A stretch of 60,962 bases of DNA from Bryobacterales bacterium. Its GTDB lineage: Bacteria; Acidobacteriota; Terriglobia; Bryobacterales; Bryobacteraceae. The translations under genes were made by a program, and so were the position numbers. Location of the stretch: the NCBI GenBank assembly GCA_003170295.1, contig PNAJ01000154.1, positions 1 to 60,962 of the forward strand, written 5' to 3'. The notes below the pieces were generated by a model. The model worked only from the letters and a program-made list of their open reading frames with translations, had not been told where the DNA came from and ran no database searches. Shown piece after piece: positions 41,584-49,454 of the stretch (position 1 is its first letter; each line of letters opens with the position of its first letter).

Positions 41584-41915
41584 AAACCGCCAAACTGCCA
41601 ACCGAGCTTCTCGCCGAAAAGCCTCGGCGTGTGTCGGAACTCGCTATGGGTGAGACCGGATATGTCGGGCTCTTCGCATTGATTGTTACTCCCGAGCAGG
41701 ATTGTTTCTTGGACGCCAAAGGCACTCTTGAAAAGCGCAGCCTCATGCAAATGACAGTTCGTCGCGATGAGGAAGGATTCCATGTTGTGCTTCCGTCCGA
41801 GCCGGAGTACACGACGCAATTGCTCTTAGAAGGCATCGACGTTTTGCCGATTGCTTCGATCCAGATCTCGAAAGACAGATGGACTCCTGGGATGGGGGAA
41901 CTGGTGACGAGGTAA
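41580..41915 (+). CDS. conserved-looking small protein, unknown
   Basis: A protein of about 111 aa from GTG 41580, which overlaps the stop of the coiled-coil gene. It contains GETGYVGLFALIVTPEQDCF, then LDAKGTLEKRSLMQMTVRRD and a C-terminal DVLPIASIQISKDRW. It is a beta-rich soluble protein with no family I can name. Confidence 0.65.
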   Translation: MKTAKLPTELLAEKPRRVSELAMGETGYVGLFALIVTPEQDCFLDAKGTLEKRSLMQMTVRRDEEGFHVVLPSEPEYTTQLLLEGIDVLPIASIQISKDRWTPGMGELVTR

Positions 41916-41970
41916 GGCAGCTCGACGATCCTGTCGTTGCTGCGGGCTCGTTTTTCTCGGAATTCCGAGC

Positions 41971-41995
41971 GGGACTGCTCAGGCTGTCCCTCGTC
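41971..41995. repeat. left arm of a 25-bp perfect inverted repeat
   Basis: GGGACTGCTCAGGCTGTCCC followed by TCGTC. The exact reverse complement lies at 42469-42493. The pair encloses one gene (42015-42314) and a GGACGA-rich simple-sequence tract. Confidence 0.85.
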
Positions 41996-42014
41996 CCCTC
42001 GTCCCCCTCTCTCT

Positions 42015-42314
42015 TCATCCCTCAGGCCAGCCGCGTAGGTACTCCTCTGTCTCAACGTCGCCAGACCCTACCCACTCGTAATCATCTTCCTCGAATTCAC
42101 CACTAAAAACCACCCGGAACGTCTTCCGCGCGTTATCGGCAAGAAACTTCCAGAGTATCTTGTTTAAGACTTCGTCCTCGTGATTATAGGGATCTTCTTG
42201 TGACCCTCTATGGTAAAAAAGGACTCGCTCAGCGTTGCCATCAGTTGTTCCACGAATCGGTTTCCCAAGCCACATCGCCTTCTTGGTTTCATCACAGATC
42301 AAGTAGCTATCCAT
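42015..42314 (-). CDS. acidic protein of unknown function inside an inverted repeat
   Basis: A protein of about 99 aa, MDSYLICDETKKAMWLGKPI, then HRGSQEDPYNHEDEVLNKIL and an acidic end EFEEDDYEWVGSGDVETEEY. ATG 42314 is preferred; a longer frame begins at 42347. The gene is visibly more AT-rich than neighbours and lies wholly between the arms of a perfect 25-bp inverted repeat, which fits an acquired cassette. No family is recognised. Confidence 0.6.
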   Translation of the reverse strand: MDSYLICDETKKAMWLGKPIRGTTDGNAERVLFYHRGSQEDPYNHEDEVLNKILWKFLADNARKTFRVVFSGEFEEDDYEWVGSGDVETEEYLRGWPEG

Positions 42315-42370
42315 TGCCTTAGCATCCTCACTTCGCGATCTGTCCATTGTAGAGGACCTTACCGTCTTTG

Positions 42371-42478
42371 TGGACGATGAGACGATGAGGGACGACGATG
42401 GACGATGGAGGAACAGCCCGGACGATGAGGGACGATGAGGACGAAGGGGGACGACGAGGGGACGGGACGACGAGGGAC
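42371..42478. repeat. GGACGA-type simple sequence tract
   Basis: Imperfect tandem GGACGATGAGG, GGACGACGAGG and GGACGATGG units. The reverse complement of a short version (CCTCGTCCCC) flanks the left arm near 41988-42006, extending the inverted-repeat relationship. Confidence 0.7.
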
Positions 42479-42493
42479 AGCCTGAGCAGTCCC
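42469..42493. repeat. right arm of the 25-bp inverted repeat
   Basis: GACGAGGGACAGCCTGAGCA followed by GTCCC, the exact reverse complement of 41971-41995. Confidence 0.85.
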
Positions 42494-42630
42494 CCTTGCG
42501 AAAATCGCCTTTTTAGACGCAGACTCCCGCTCTCTTTGGTCGCGGTTCTGTAATGCATTCGGTTGCATCCCCGCACTGACGTGCGGGCTTATAGCCCTGC
42601 GGCGTGGTGATATCGAGGTCGGGAGAGACG

Positions 42631-42666
42631 TTGTGTGCGGAGCATATTTCATGCTACCGCACACAA
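42631..42666 (+). terminator. strong hairpin with T-rich tail
   Basis: TTGTGTGCGG pairs with CCGCACACAA over 10 bp, with AGCAT/ATGCT pairing inside. On the plus strand it is followed by TTTTATTTTG, like an intrinsic terminator. On the minus strand it lies 13 nt after the small gene that follows cspA, so it may end that transcript too, though without a T-tract. Confidence 0.6.
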
Positions 42667-42679
42667 TTTTATTTTGTAG

Positions 42680-42814
42680 TTATTTGCTAGCTACAGGCTT
42701 GGCTGCTGCCGCGGCGTCGAGTTCCGCACGCAGGGTGCGGGTTTTTAGACGCATCGCGATTTTTTGCTTCCGAAGCCTGTGGAAACGAGCGGTATCGCCG
42801 TGAGTTTTTGACAT
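42680..42814 (-). CDS. 44-aa basic protein co-transcribed with cspA
   Basis: A short gene from ATG 42814, reading MSKTHGDTARFHRLRKQKIA, then MRLKTRTLRAELDAAAAAKP and VASK. Its ATG is one base after the cspA TAA, so it is translationally coupled. It is strongly basic with an Ala-rich helix, like a nucleic-acid-binding micro-protein or ribosome-associated peptide. I believe similar peptides follow cspA in other acidobacteria, but this is recollection and unchecked. Confidence 0.65.
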   Translation of the reverse strand: MSKTHGDTARFHRLRKQKIAMRLKTRTLRAELDAAAAAKPVASK

Positions 42815-42815
42815 C

Positions 42816-43019
42816 TTAGGCCAAACTGACTTGTTCGGCCTGCAACCCCTTGGGGCCCTGCTTCACAACGAATTGGACGCGTGCGCCCTCGTCGAGCGAA
42901 CGGTATCCCGTCGCCTCAATCGCCGAGAAGTGCACAAACACGTCTTCGCCGTTCTCGCGTGCGAGAAATCCAAATCCTTTTGCGGCGTTAAACCACTTGA
43001 CCGTTCCGGTCTCTTTCAT
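42816..43019 (-). CDS. cspA: cold-shock protein CspA family
   Basis: A 67-aa single cold-shock domain with both RNA-binding motifs: RNP1 KGFGFLA and RNP2 DVFVHFSAI, and TVKWFNAAKGFG at the start. It acts as an RNA chaperone or transcription antiterminator in the cytoplasm. The start has a strong AAGGAGAT ribosome-binding site. The leader region 43020-43212 is AT-rich and shared with the divergent DUF5685 gene. Confidence 0.95.
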   Translation of the reverse strand: MKETGTVKWFNAAKGFGFLARENGEDVFVHFSAIEATGYRSLDEGARVQFVVKQGPKGLQAEQVSLA

Positions 43020-43199
43020 GATGATCTCCTTAAATCTAGCTAGGGAAACACTGGAGAAATCGATTGATACAGGAGGCTTGCAACAGGTGTTGAGCGGTGA
43101 GGATCAAAGCGAAGTGCCAAAGTTTTCAAAAGCTTTAAGCATGTTAGCACAAAACAGGTTGCCGGTTACAACAAATTAATACCCCTGGCACAAAAAGAG

Positions 43200-43205
43200 T
43201 ACAAT
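43200..43205 (+). promoter_or_regulatory. possible -10 element just before the DUF5685 start
   Basis: TACAAT ends 7 nt before ATG 43213, with TTAATA 18 nt upstream as a weak -35. If used, transcription would begin at or next to the start codon, giving a leaderless mRNA; no ribosome-binding site is seen before this ATG. Confidence 0.4.
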
Positions 43206-43212
43206 AGCCCCC

Positions 43213-44436
43213 ATGTTCGGACTGATGAAACGGGCCGAAAGGCTGGCTTATTGCGGGTCCTGTAAGACACTCGGGGCGATGTACGGGCAGAGGGCGCGCC
43301 TTCTGTTAAATCACGACATGGTCTTTTTAGGTGAATTATTGCTGGGCGAGCCCGAATGGGGCCCGGCGCATCGATCGTTCAATTGCATGGCGATGCCGAA
43401 GGAGCATCCGGCGGCGCTGAAGTATGCTGCGACGGCGGCGGTGGTTTTGGCGCATTTCCAGATTGAGGATCAGGTTGCCGATACGAGGCGGTGGCGCTGG
43501 ATGGCGGCAAGGCGCTTCTTTTCATTGGCTTATAGGAAGGCGGCGGCGGAAATGCGGGCCTCGGGGTTTCCGCTGGATGAGATGACGGCTCTGCTGGGGA
43601 CGCAGAGGGAGCGCGAGGCTCGGGCGGAGTCGTTGGAGGATGTCGCGGAGCCGACGGCGAGGGCTACGGAGATGGTTTTTGGGCATGGGGTGCGAAGCGT
43701 CTGTCCGCTCCCTGACGGTCGCGGTTCGGACGGCGACGGTTGGGCAGCGATGGGGATGAAAACGCCAGAAGAGCCGCCTGAAAGGGCGGCTGCCGCCAAA
43801 ATTGGCGGCCCCACAAGAGCGGCGCGGCAGGGTGTTTTCGGTTCTATTGGACGGGGGTTTGGGTACCTCGTTTATGTGCTCGACGCGTGGGAGGATCGGC
43901 CTCGGGATAGGAAGTCGGGAGATTTTAATGCTTTGCTCGCGTTTCCGGAAGTAAATGGGCGGGCGGAGATTCTGGCGGCCCTCGAATCGCTGGAGAGGGA
44001 TCTGCCTTCGCATTTGGCGGCGCGGTTGCGGGCGAATGTCGAGGAGAGGCTCGGGATGCGGATGCGGGTTCTGCATGGGGCCGCCGTTTGTAGGAAGTCC
44101 GCGGGGGAGCGGTGGAAAAGCGCGGTCGAGTTTGCGCGGTCGATGAAAGAACGGGAGAAGGCGGGGTTGGTGAAGGGGGCGGTGGTATTGGCTACGGTAT
44201 CGGTGCTGGCGTATTTCGCGCCGGATCAGATACGTTCGGCGGGATCGTGGCGGCAGTGTTTCGGGCTCGCGATGAATTTGATGGCGGTGGGAGCGGTGTT
44301 TGCCACTGTGCGGATACCGGAAACTCCACCTGGCGGTCCCGAAGCGAAGACGGGATGTTGGAGCCGGTGCGGAGGGTGTTGGTGCGATTCGTGCGATTGC
44401 GGGGATTGCTGTGACTGCGGTAGTTGTTGCGGCTGA
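43213..44436 (+). CDS. DUF5685 family protein with Cys-rich tail and in-frame repeat insertion
   Basis: A 407-aa protein. The N-terminus MFGLMKRAERLAYCGSCKTL, then MYGQRARLLLNHDMVFLGEL and NCMAMPKEHPAALKYAATAA, matches DUF5685, an all-helical family reminiscent of prenyl-synthase folds with unknown activity. Residues ~160-205 are encoded by two palindromic repeats (43704-43730 and 43773-43813) that keep the frame. A membrane helix at ~318-335 is possible. The last 27 residues contain ten Cys (CWSRCGGCWCDSCDC...), probably a metal-binding tail. It is divergent from cspA. Confidence 0.82.
   Translation: MFGLMKRAERLAYCGSCKTLGAMYGQRARLLLNHDMVFLGELLLGEPEWGPAHRSFNCMAMPKEHPAALKYAATAAVVLAHFQIEDQVADTRRWRWMAARRFFSLAYRKAAAEMRASGFPLDEMTALLGTQREREARAESLEDVAEPTARATEMVFGHGVRSVCPLPDGRGSDGDGWAAMGMKTPEEPPERAAAAKIGGPTRAARQGVFGSIGRGFGYLVYVLDAWEDRPRDRKSGDFNALLAFPEVNGRAEILAALESLERDLPSHLAARLRANVEERLGMRMRVLHGAAVCRKSAGERWKSAVEFARSMKEREKAGLVKGAVVLATVSVLAYFAPDQIRSAGSWRQCFGLAMNLMAVGAVFATVRIPETPPGGPEAKTGCWSRCGGCWCDSCDCGDCCDCGSCCG
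43704..43730. repeat. CTCCCTGACGGTC repeat inside a coding region
   Basis: TCCG and CGGA ends enclose CTCCCTGACGGTCGCGGTT. It is translated in frame as PLPDGRGSD within the DUF5685 protein. Related copies: 9196-9225 and 21712-21737. Confidence 0.6.
43773..43813. repeat. GCCGCC double palindrome inside a coding region
   Basis: GCCGCC-TGAAAG-GGCGGC followed by GCCGCCAAAATTGGCGGC and CCCAC, two adjacent palindromes translated in frame in the DUF5685 protein. Confidence 0.6.
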
Positions 44437-44465
44437 GGACACACTACGGCCTTGAGGATATCGCG

Positions 44466-44492
44466 AGCGGCCGGTGAGTTAAACCGGCCGCT
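44466..44492 (+). terminator. perfect hairpin after the DUF5685 gene
   Basis: AGCGGCCGGT-GAGTTAA-ACCGGCCGCT, 10 bp without mismatch, 30 nt after the stop. It lacks a T-tract; probably a terminator or RNA-stabilising 3' hairpin. Confidence 0.45.
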
Positions 44493-44830
44493 AGTGGATT
44501 GGACTGTCTCTCACAGAGGTTTACCCTGCTTCGATGCACAGCCTTCTGAAGTCCCGGGGTACGGCGATCAACGCTATCCGATCTCCCCGAACTTTATGGG
44601 ATCGATCCCAAGATCCTTCCGTCGACCCCGTCCATATAGTCGGAGGCGCGAGCCGTCTGACGGGCTCCGGAAGCTCAGGACCACCGCAATGCGACATTTC
44701 CTGGCCAGGAAAAAACTGTCAAAGAAGCCTCGGTGGGAGACTCCTTCTGAGTAAAGAGTACGCGGGGAAAAGCAAAAGGCATTTCACGGAAAGTCGCAAA
44801 GCTCGCTAAGGAAAGAAGATAAAAATCTCG

Positions 44831-44856
44831 GAGCCGGACCAGGGGGTCCGCCCCAC
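44831..44856. repeat. GTGGGGCGGACC palindromic repeat, copy 4
   Basis: GAGCCGGACCAGGGGGTCCG followed by CCCCAC, the reverse orientation of the copies at 18164 and 21453. It lies about 40 nt from the malQ stop, in a convergent gap. Confidence 0.7.
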
Positions 44857-44897
44857 ACGGACTAAAGTCTGTACCACCTAGGCTTTCGGAAGCAGCT

Positions 44898-46895
44898 TTA
44901 TTTGCGGCCGCTGCGGGTTATGGCTTCGGCTAAGCGGGATTCGATGCTTGCGAATTCTTCTACCGGGATCTTCATTTTTCTGCGCCAGTTGGGATATTGC
45001 CAGGTGCTGCCGGGGAGGTTTTGCTGGTCGGTCTCGCCGGTGAGATCCTCTTGATTGATTACGGCTAGTGCGCATGGGGTGGAGAGCAGAAAGCCGAGTG
45101 CGTCGTTGGTGAATCCTGTTGCGAGCAAGGTCGCGTTGAGGCGAGCCTTCTCGTCTTCGCGGGCGGCGTGCTGGAAGCGGTAGCCATCCTCGTCGATGAG
45201 TCCGGCGGCGCGGCGGGCTTCGATATCGCGTCCGGTGAAGAAGCCGGTTAGCGTGGGCAGGTCGTGCGTGGTGGTCGAGACTACGGCGTGGGCGGGATAT
45301 TCTTCGGGACGGCGGAAGTTGCCGGCGCCGTCGCGCTCAAACCAGAGGAGGCGGTAGCTTAGAATTCCCGACTCGGCGAGCGAGTGGCGGACTTCTTCGG
45401 TGACGGTGCCGAGATCCTCACCGATGACGATGAAGTTGCCGCGCACGCTTTCGAGAGCAAGGATGCCGAGGAGGTCGCTCGAATAGTCGCGGACATAGGC
45501 GCCGCGGGTGGCGGGCATGCCGTCGGGGATCCAGTAGAGGCGAAAAAAGCGCATCACATGATCGATGCGGAGGGCTCCGCCGTGGCGGGCGTTGTTGCGG
45601 ATCGACTGGGCGAAGAGCTCGTAGCCGTTGTTGCGGTGAGCGTCGCGATTGGGCGGAGGAAAAGCCCAGTCCTGGCCGTTGGGCGAAAAATTATCGGGGG
45701 GCGAGCCGACGCGCGCGCCTTTCACGTAGAACGCGCCGTTGGCCCAGAGGTCGGCTCCAAAACGGTCGGTGGCGAGGGCGAGATCGTGATAGATGCCGAT
45801 CTTCATTCCCGACGCGAGAGCGTGGGCGTGGGCTTCGGCTAGCTGGCGGTCGATGTGCCACTGCAAGAATTTATAAAACAGAACGTCCTCGCGATGTTCC
45901 TGCGCGAATTCTTGGACGGAGGGCGAGCGGGGATCGTGAACTTCCTGCGGCCAGGCGGTCCAGAGCCAAACGTCGGGATTCCGGCGATGCATTTCGGCGT
46001 CGAGCGAGCAGCAGACGGCGAAATCGTGAAGATGCGCGCCTTGCTCCGAGACGTAATTGTCGAAATCGGGGGAGCCAGCGAAGACGGTGAAGACGCGGCG
46101 CAGAGTGGCTAGCTTGAGGGCGGCAACGCGTTCATACTCGACGAACTCGGAGGCGCGGAGAGATTCGATCTCGAGGAATTCGGCGGCGGTGAGAGTCAGT
46201 TCGCCGGTGCGCTCGACATCGAGATAGAGAAAATTTCGATAGAGGGAGCACTGCGGCAAGTAGGGGCTGGTGTTGTAGGGCTGGCGGTTGGCGATGGCGT
46301 GGAGAGGGTTGAGGGCGACGAAGGCGGCTCCGGCGCGGGCGAAAGAATCGATGGCGGCGAGGAGGTCGGTGAAATCGCCGCAGCCCCAGTCGCGCGCGGA
46401 ACGAAGGCTGTAGAGGCTAACGGCTACTCCGGCGGCTCGGCTGTTGAAGGAGAGGGCTCGCGCAGGGCAGACGATGAAGCGGGATTCGGCGAGGACTTCT
46501 AGTTGAGGTTCGCGCACGCGATAGACGCGAAGGTTGTGGTATCCGAGGCGCAGGGCTGGCAGAGGGAGGCGCTTGGCATTGTCTTCAATCGTCGAGAGTT
46601 CGGGGAGCCAGAACCAATGATGTTCAAGATCGCCGCCCTCCCACTGAATTTCGAGCTTGATGGAGCCGGAGTCGCTCACGGGAACGCGGAGGACTAAAGA
46701 ATCGGCGTGTTCGCGAACGACGATGGTCGAGGGGAGAGGACGCGGCGGAGCTTCTGTCCGATCGGCTACGGAGTTGAGAATGGCGTCGAGAACGTCGTCG
46801 GGCGTCTGGTGGGTGTGTCCCCAAATGTCGATGTATTCGAGCTCGATACCGTGAGCGGCGGCGGCGCGGGCCCGGAGTTCGGTGGCTGGATCCAA
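44898..46895 (-). CDS. malQ: 4-alpha-glucanotransferase
   Basis: A 665-aa GH77 enzyme that disproportionates maltodextrins in the cytoplasm. Signature segments: NPLHAIANRQPYNTSPYLPQ, LALATDRFGADLWAN, VGSPPDNFSPNGQDWAFPPP, catalytic Asp in LRIDHVMRFFRLYWIP, acid/base Glu in VIGEDLGTV and Asp in TTTHDLPTLTGF. An N-terminal beta domain of about 130 aa precedes the barrel, as in long MalQ proteins. The start is a TTG at 46895, 3 nt after the protease stop, with AGGAG immediately before it, so the exact start is uncertain. Confidence 0.94.
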   Translation of the reverse strand: MDPATELRARAAAAHGIELEYIDIWGHTHQTPDDVLDAILNSVADRTEAPPRPLPSTIVVREHADSLVLRVPVSDSGSIKLEIQWEGGDLEHHWFWLPELSTIEDNAKRLPLPALRLGYHNLRVYRVREPQLEVLAESRFIVCPARALSFNSRAAGVAVSLYSLRSARDWGCGDFTDLLAAIDSFARAGAAFVALNPLHAIANRQPYNTSPYLPQCSLYRNFLYLDVERTGELTLTAAEFLEIESLRASEFVEYERVAALKLATLRRVFTVFAGSPDFDNYVSEQGAHLHDFAVCCSLDAEMHRRNPDVWLWTAWPQEVHDPRSPSVQEFAQEHREDVLFYKFLQWHIDRQLAEAHAHALASGMKIGIYHDLALATDRFGADLWANGAFYVKGARVGSPPDNFSPNGQDWAFPPPNRDAHRNNGYELFAQSIRNNARHGGALRIDHVMRFFRLYWIPDGMPATRGAYVRDYSSDLLGILALESVRGNFIVIGEDLGTVTEEVRHSLAESGILSYRLLWFERDGAGNFRRPEEYPAHAVVSTTTHDLPTLTGFFTGRDIEARRAAGLIDEDGYRFQHAAREDEKARLNATLLATGFTNDALGFLLSTPCALAVINQEDLTGETDQQNLPGSTWQYPNWRRKMKIPVEEFASIESRLAEAITRSGRK

Positions 46896-46898
46896 CTC

Positions 46899-49454
46899 CT
46901 AATTATGGATGTTCAGGAAGACGGGCGCGGAAATACGCGTGCCGATGCCTATGGCGAGGGGCACGGTTCCGGTGGGGACTGAGAGCGGGAGCTGAACTTG
47001 AATCGCCGGATAATTGACTTGAATCACGGGGACGCTGACGCCGTCCGCGGTGACGAAGATGTTCGAGGTCGTGATCTGGGTGACGCCGTCGGAGAGACCG
47101 GTGGTGTTGAGGGTCAGAAAATCGCCGGGATGCGCCGGCTGGCTGGATGAAATGGGCACACCGGCCGCGTTGAGCACGGATGAGATGACCGGAAGCGGCG
47201 CGTCGATCTTCATGACGATGGACGGGACGGTCGCGCCGGTGGGCGACGTCAACTGTACAATCGCGGGACCTGGGGTGAGTCCTCCGGGGACGATCGCGTT
47301 GATCTGGCCGTTGACTAAGGACCACCCGGTGGTCTGCCCGCCGATGGTCAGCATCCATCCAGTCAAGCTCAGAGGGACGTTGGTCATGCTGATGACGGCG
47401 GTGCCGCCGACGGGTACGCCGGACAAACCGGTGGCGGCATTGAGTACCGGTGCGCGCAAGCTGATCTGGCTCGGATTCGCGGCTAGAATTTGCATCCCCA
47501 GGCTGAGGGTGGCGGCTTGCAGGCCGGTGGTGACGGTCACGGTAGTCGCGGTGGGAGGCGCCCCGGGATTCACCGAAACGTTGACCATCAGCAAGCTCGG
47601 GCTGACCACAAAGATCTGCTTCACGACGATGTCACTCGATCCGAATCCGACTGTCGTCGCCTGATTGCTGAAATTAGTATTGAAGCCGTTAATCTGGATG
47701 AAGGCGTCGGTTCCGGGCGCGAGCGAGGACGGACTGATGGCGATCGCGGCGGGGTTGACGTAATTATAGTTATACAAAGACTGCGGAGGGCCAAAGGGAA
47801 TCGCCTGGCCCGACGTTTGCCCGTCGGGGTTGAGGGCTTCGATCGACGAAACATAAGAGGCTGGCGCGGGCGGCGCCGAGACGGTAAGCGATCCATCGGG
47901 GTTCGCGCTCAAGAGGGTGGCCGGTGCGCCATCGAAGACAATGCGCGTCGCGGGCGACAGACTGGAGCCCGAAACCGTGAGAGTCCCATTCCCGTTTTGA
48001 TCGGTGCCTTGCACCAGATTCGAAATCGTGGGAGGTCCGGAGGGGACGGTGTAGAACGCCGCGGGCAGCACGTAGAGGTCGTTATTCACCGTGACGGCAA
48101 GGGCCACCGGCGTTGTCGCCGAAACCACATAGGTGTAGACTCCCAGGGAGACATAGTTCAACCCGTTATAGCGCTCGAAAAATCTCGTGTAACTAGGCAC
48201 AACCGTTGCCGAAGGGTTCCCGACGATGCTGACGTTCAGTCCGGGAACCAACTGATTGGATGCAGTCGTCGTGCCCGGAGCGTAGAAATCGAGGCTAAAG
48301 GACCCGTTAGCCGGAAGCATGGGGCTCGCCTCCACGGTGCCATACGGTGCGCCGAAGAGCTCCATTTGATATACCACCGGACCCGCACTGCCCTGCACAC
48401 TGAAGTTGATACCGGGGACGGTATCGGCTGCGATGACGTTGACCTGCGCGGCTTGGGTCCAATCGCGAGTGCCGGGGAAAAACTGGGTTACGAATCCGGT
48501 ATTGGGTTGGAAAGGATTCTGCGCCGCATCGAGCGGCAGCACGATGGCGTCCGGCCCGGATTCGCCTTGCGCGGCCGGCGGCAGAGGATGCACGTAGATC
48601 AAATAATTCCCAGGTGGAACAGCGTCGATCCGATAGGTGCCGTCGGGATTGGTCAAATTGCTGATCGCGATGCCAGTGGTGGGCGAAAGCGCGACCACGC
48701 TCGCCAGATTCACACCGCTTCCGTTCAGCGTCACTTGTCCGGAAATGCTGCCGGTGGTGGCCAGATATCCAGGCGTGGGATAGAGCAGCGAGACCCCGGC
48801 GATATCGTCGGGAGCGAGAGGCATGGCTTTCGTGGTCGAGCGGGTGACATAGGTCGCCATGGTGGCCGAGGTCAAGGTGTGTTGCAGTCCGATGGCGTGG
48901 CCGAACTCGTGCACCATGGTGGTAAAAGAGCTGTCGTAAAAGCTCGCCTGCTGCGGAGTGGTGACGGTCAGGTTTTTGCGGAACTGGATTTGCGACCGTA
49001 GAATCGGCAGAAAGGGCGTGTTGCTATTGATAAACGAGACGTTCGCGTAGGTGGTCACCTTGGTCTGGGCCAGAATTCCCGTTGCGATATTATCGTCGGA
49101 AAAGACCACATCGATTCCCGGAGCCGATTGTTGCGTCGACGCGGATTCGAGGCCGCCGTAGGCCAGCTTTAATTGCGAAGCTTGAGGAATGCTATTCCAG
49201 GCCTGCGCCGCCAGTTGCAGCTCGCTCGCGACGGCGGTAAAGCTGTCACCGTTCACGAAAACGTTCGGTCCCTGATCGGAGATGAAAAAATACACCGTGT
49301 TATTGGTGAGCTTCGTCAGGTCGAACTGGAGATTGATGGGATTGAACGGCCCGCTTCGGCCGGGGAAATAAACAAAGTGGTAATACCCGGAAGCGATCGA
49401 GGAAAGCGCGGTCAGCGCTGCCGCCATGCTCAGAATGCGCTTCGGGAACGTCAT
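46899..49454 (-). CDS. exported matrixin-like metalloprotease with IPT/TIG-type repeats
   Basis: A protein of about 851 aa with a signal peptide (residues 1-22). The zinc motif HEFGHAIGLQH (H182, E183, H186, H192) and a Met turn near M199 mark a metzincin of the matrixin type. A carboxypeptidase regulatory-like domain follows (GSISGQVTLNGSGVNLAS), then several IPT/TIG-like beta domains (PTISNLVQGTDQNGNGTLTV, AIAISPSSLAPGTDAFIQIN, and a C-terminal VISSVLNAAGVPI module). It is probably secreted or on the surface. The start overlaps the upstream gene stop by 4 nt (ATGA). Confidence 0.88.
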   Translation of the reverse strand: MTFPKRILSMAAALTALSSIASGYYHFVYFPGRSGPFNPINLQFDLTKLTNNTVYFFISDQGPNVFVNGDSFTAVASELQLAAQAWNSIPQASQLKLAYGGLESASTQQSAPGIDVVFSDDNIATGILAQTKVTTYANVSFINSNTPFLPILRSQIQFRKNLTVTTPQQASFYDSSFTTMVHEFGHAIGLQHTLTSATMATYVTRSTTKAMPLAPDDIAGVSLLYPTPGYLATTGSISGQVTLNGSGVNLASVVALSPTTGIAISNLTNPDGTYRIDAVPPGNYLIYVHPLPPAAQGESGPDAIVLPLDAAQNPFQPNTGFVTQFFPGTRDWTQAAQVNVIAADTVPGINFSVQGSAGPVVYQMELFGAPYGTVEASPMLPANGSFSLDFYAPGTTTASNQLVPGLNVSIVGNPSATVVPSYTRFFERYNGLNYVSLGVYTYVVSATTPVALAVTVNNDLYVLPAAFYTVPSGPPTISNLVQGTDQNGNGTLTVSGSSLSPATRIVFDGAPATLLSANPDGSLTVSAPPAPASYVSSIEALNPDGQTSGQAIPFGPPQSLYNYNYVNPAAIAISPSSLAPGTDAFIQINGFNTNFSNQATTVGFGSSDIVVKQIFVVSPSLLMVNVSVNPGAPPTATTVTVTTGLQAATLSLGMQILAANPSQISLRAPVLNAATGLSGVPVGGTAVISMTNVPLSLTGWMLTIGGQTTGWSLVNGQINAIVPGGLTPGPAIVQLTSPTGATVPSIVMKIDAPLPVISSVLNAAGVPISSSQPAHPGDFLTLNTTGLSDGVTQITTSNIFVTADGVSVPVIQVNYPAIQVQLPLSVPTGTVPLAIGIGTRISAPVFLNIHN

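Larger units (their letters stand above)
42348..42679. other. gene-free repeat region upstream of the cassette gene
   Basis: About 330 nt without a credible gene. It contains a GGACGA/GGACGATGAGG simple repeat (42371-42478), the right inverted-repeat arm, a CCCGCAC-TGAC-GTGCGGG hairpin at about 42570-42587, and a strong hairpin at 42631-42666. Open frames through the simple repeat are low complexity. Confidence 0.55.
44437..44897. other. gene-free gap between convergent genes
   Basis: About 460 nt between the DUF5685 and malQ stops. It has a perfect 10-bp hairpin at 44466-44492 and a GTGGGGCGGACC repeat at 44831-44856. In between is a non-repetitive stretch whose open frames (44452-44754, 44534-44809) show no protein-like conservation I can recognise. 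A structured RNA gene is possible but not identified. Confidence 0.45.

Noticed and set aside
43183..43205. sigma-54 promoter (TGGCAC)
   Set aside because: The -12 GC element is missing at the required spacing.
44764..44815. possible c-di-GMP-I (GEMM) riboswitch piece
   Set aside because: AAAAGGCA, ACGGAAAGT and CGCAAAGC occur in the right order, but the second helix and the 3' half of the aptamer are missing, and no gene follows on that strand.
47490..49001. 503-aa plus-strand frame
   Set aside because: It is antisense to the matrixin-like gene; rich in Arg and Gly as expected for a shadow of a GC-rich gene.
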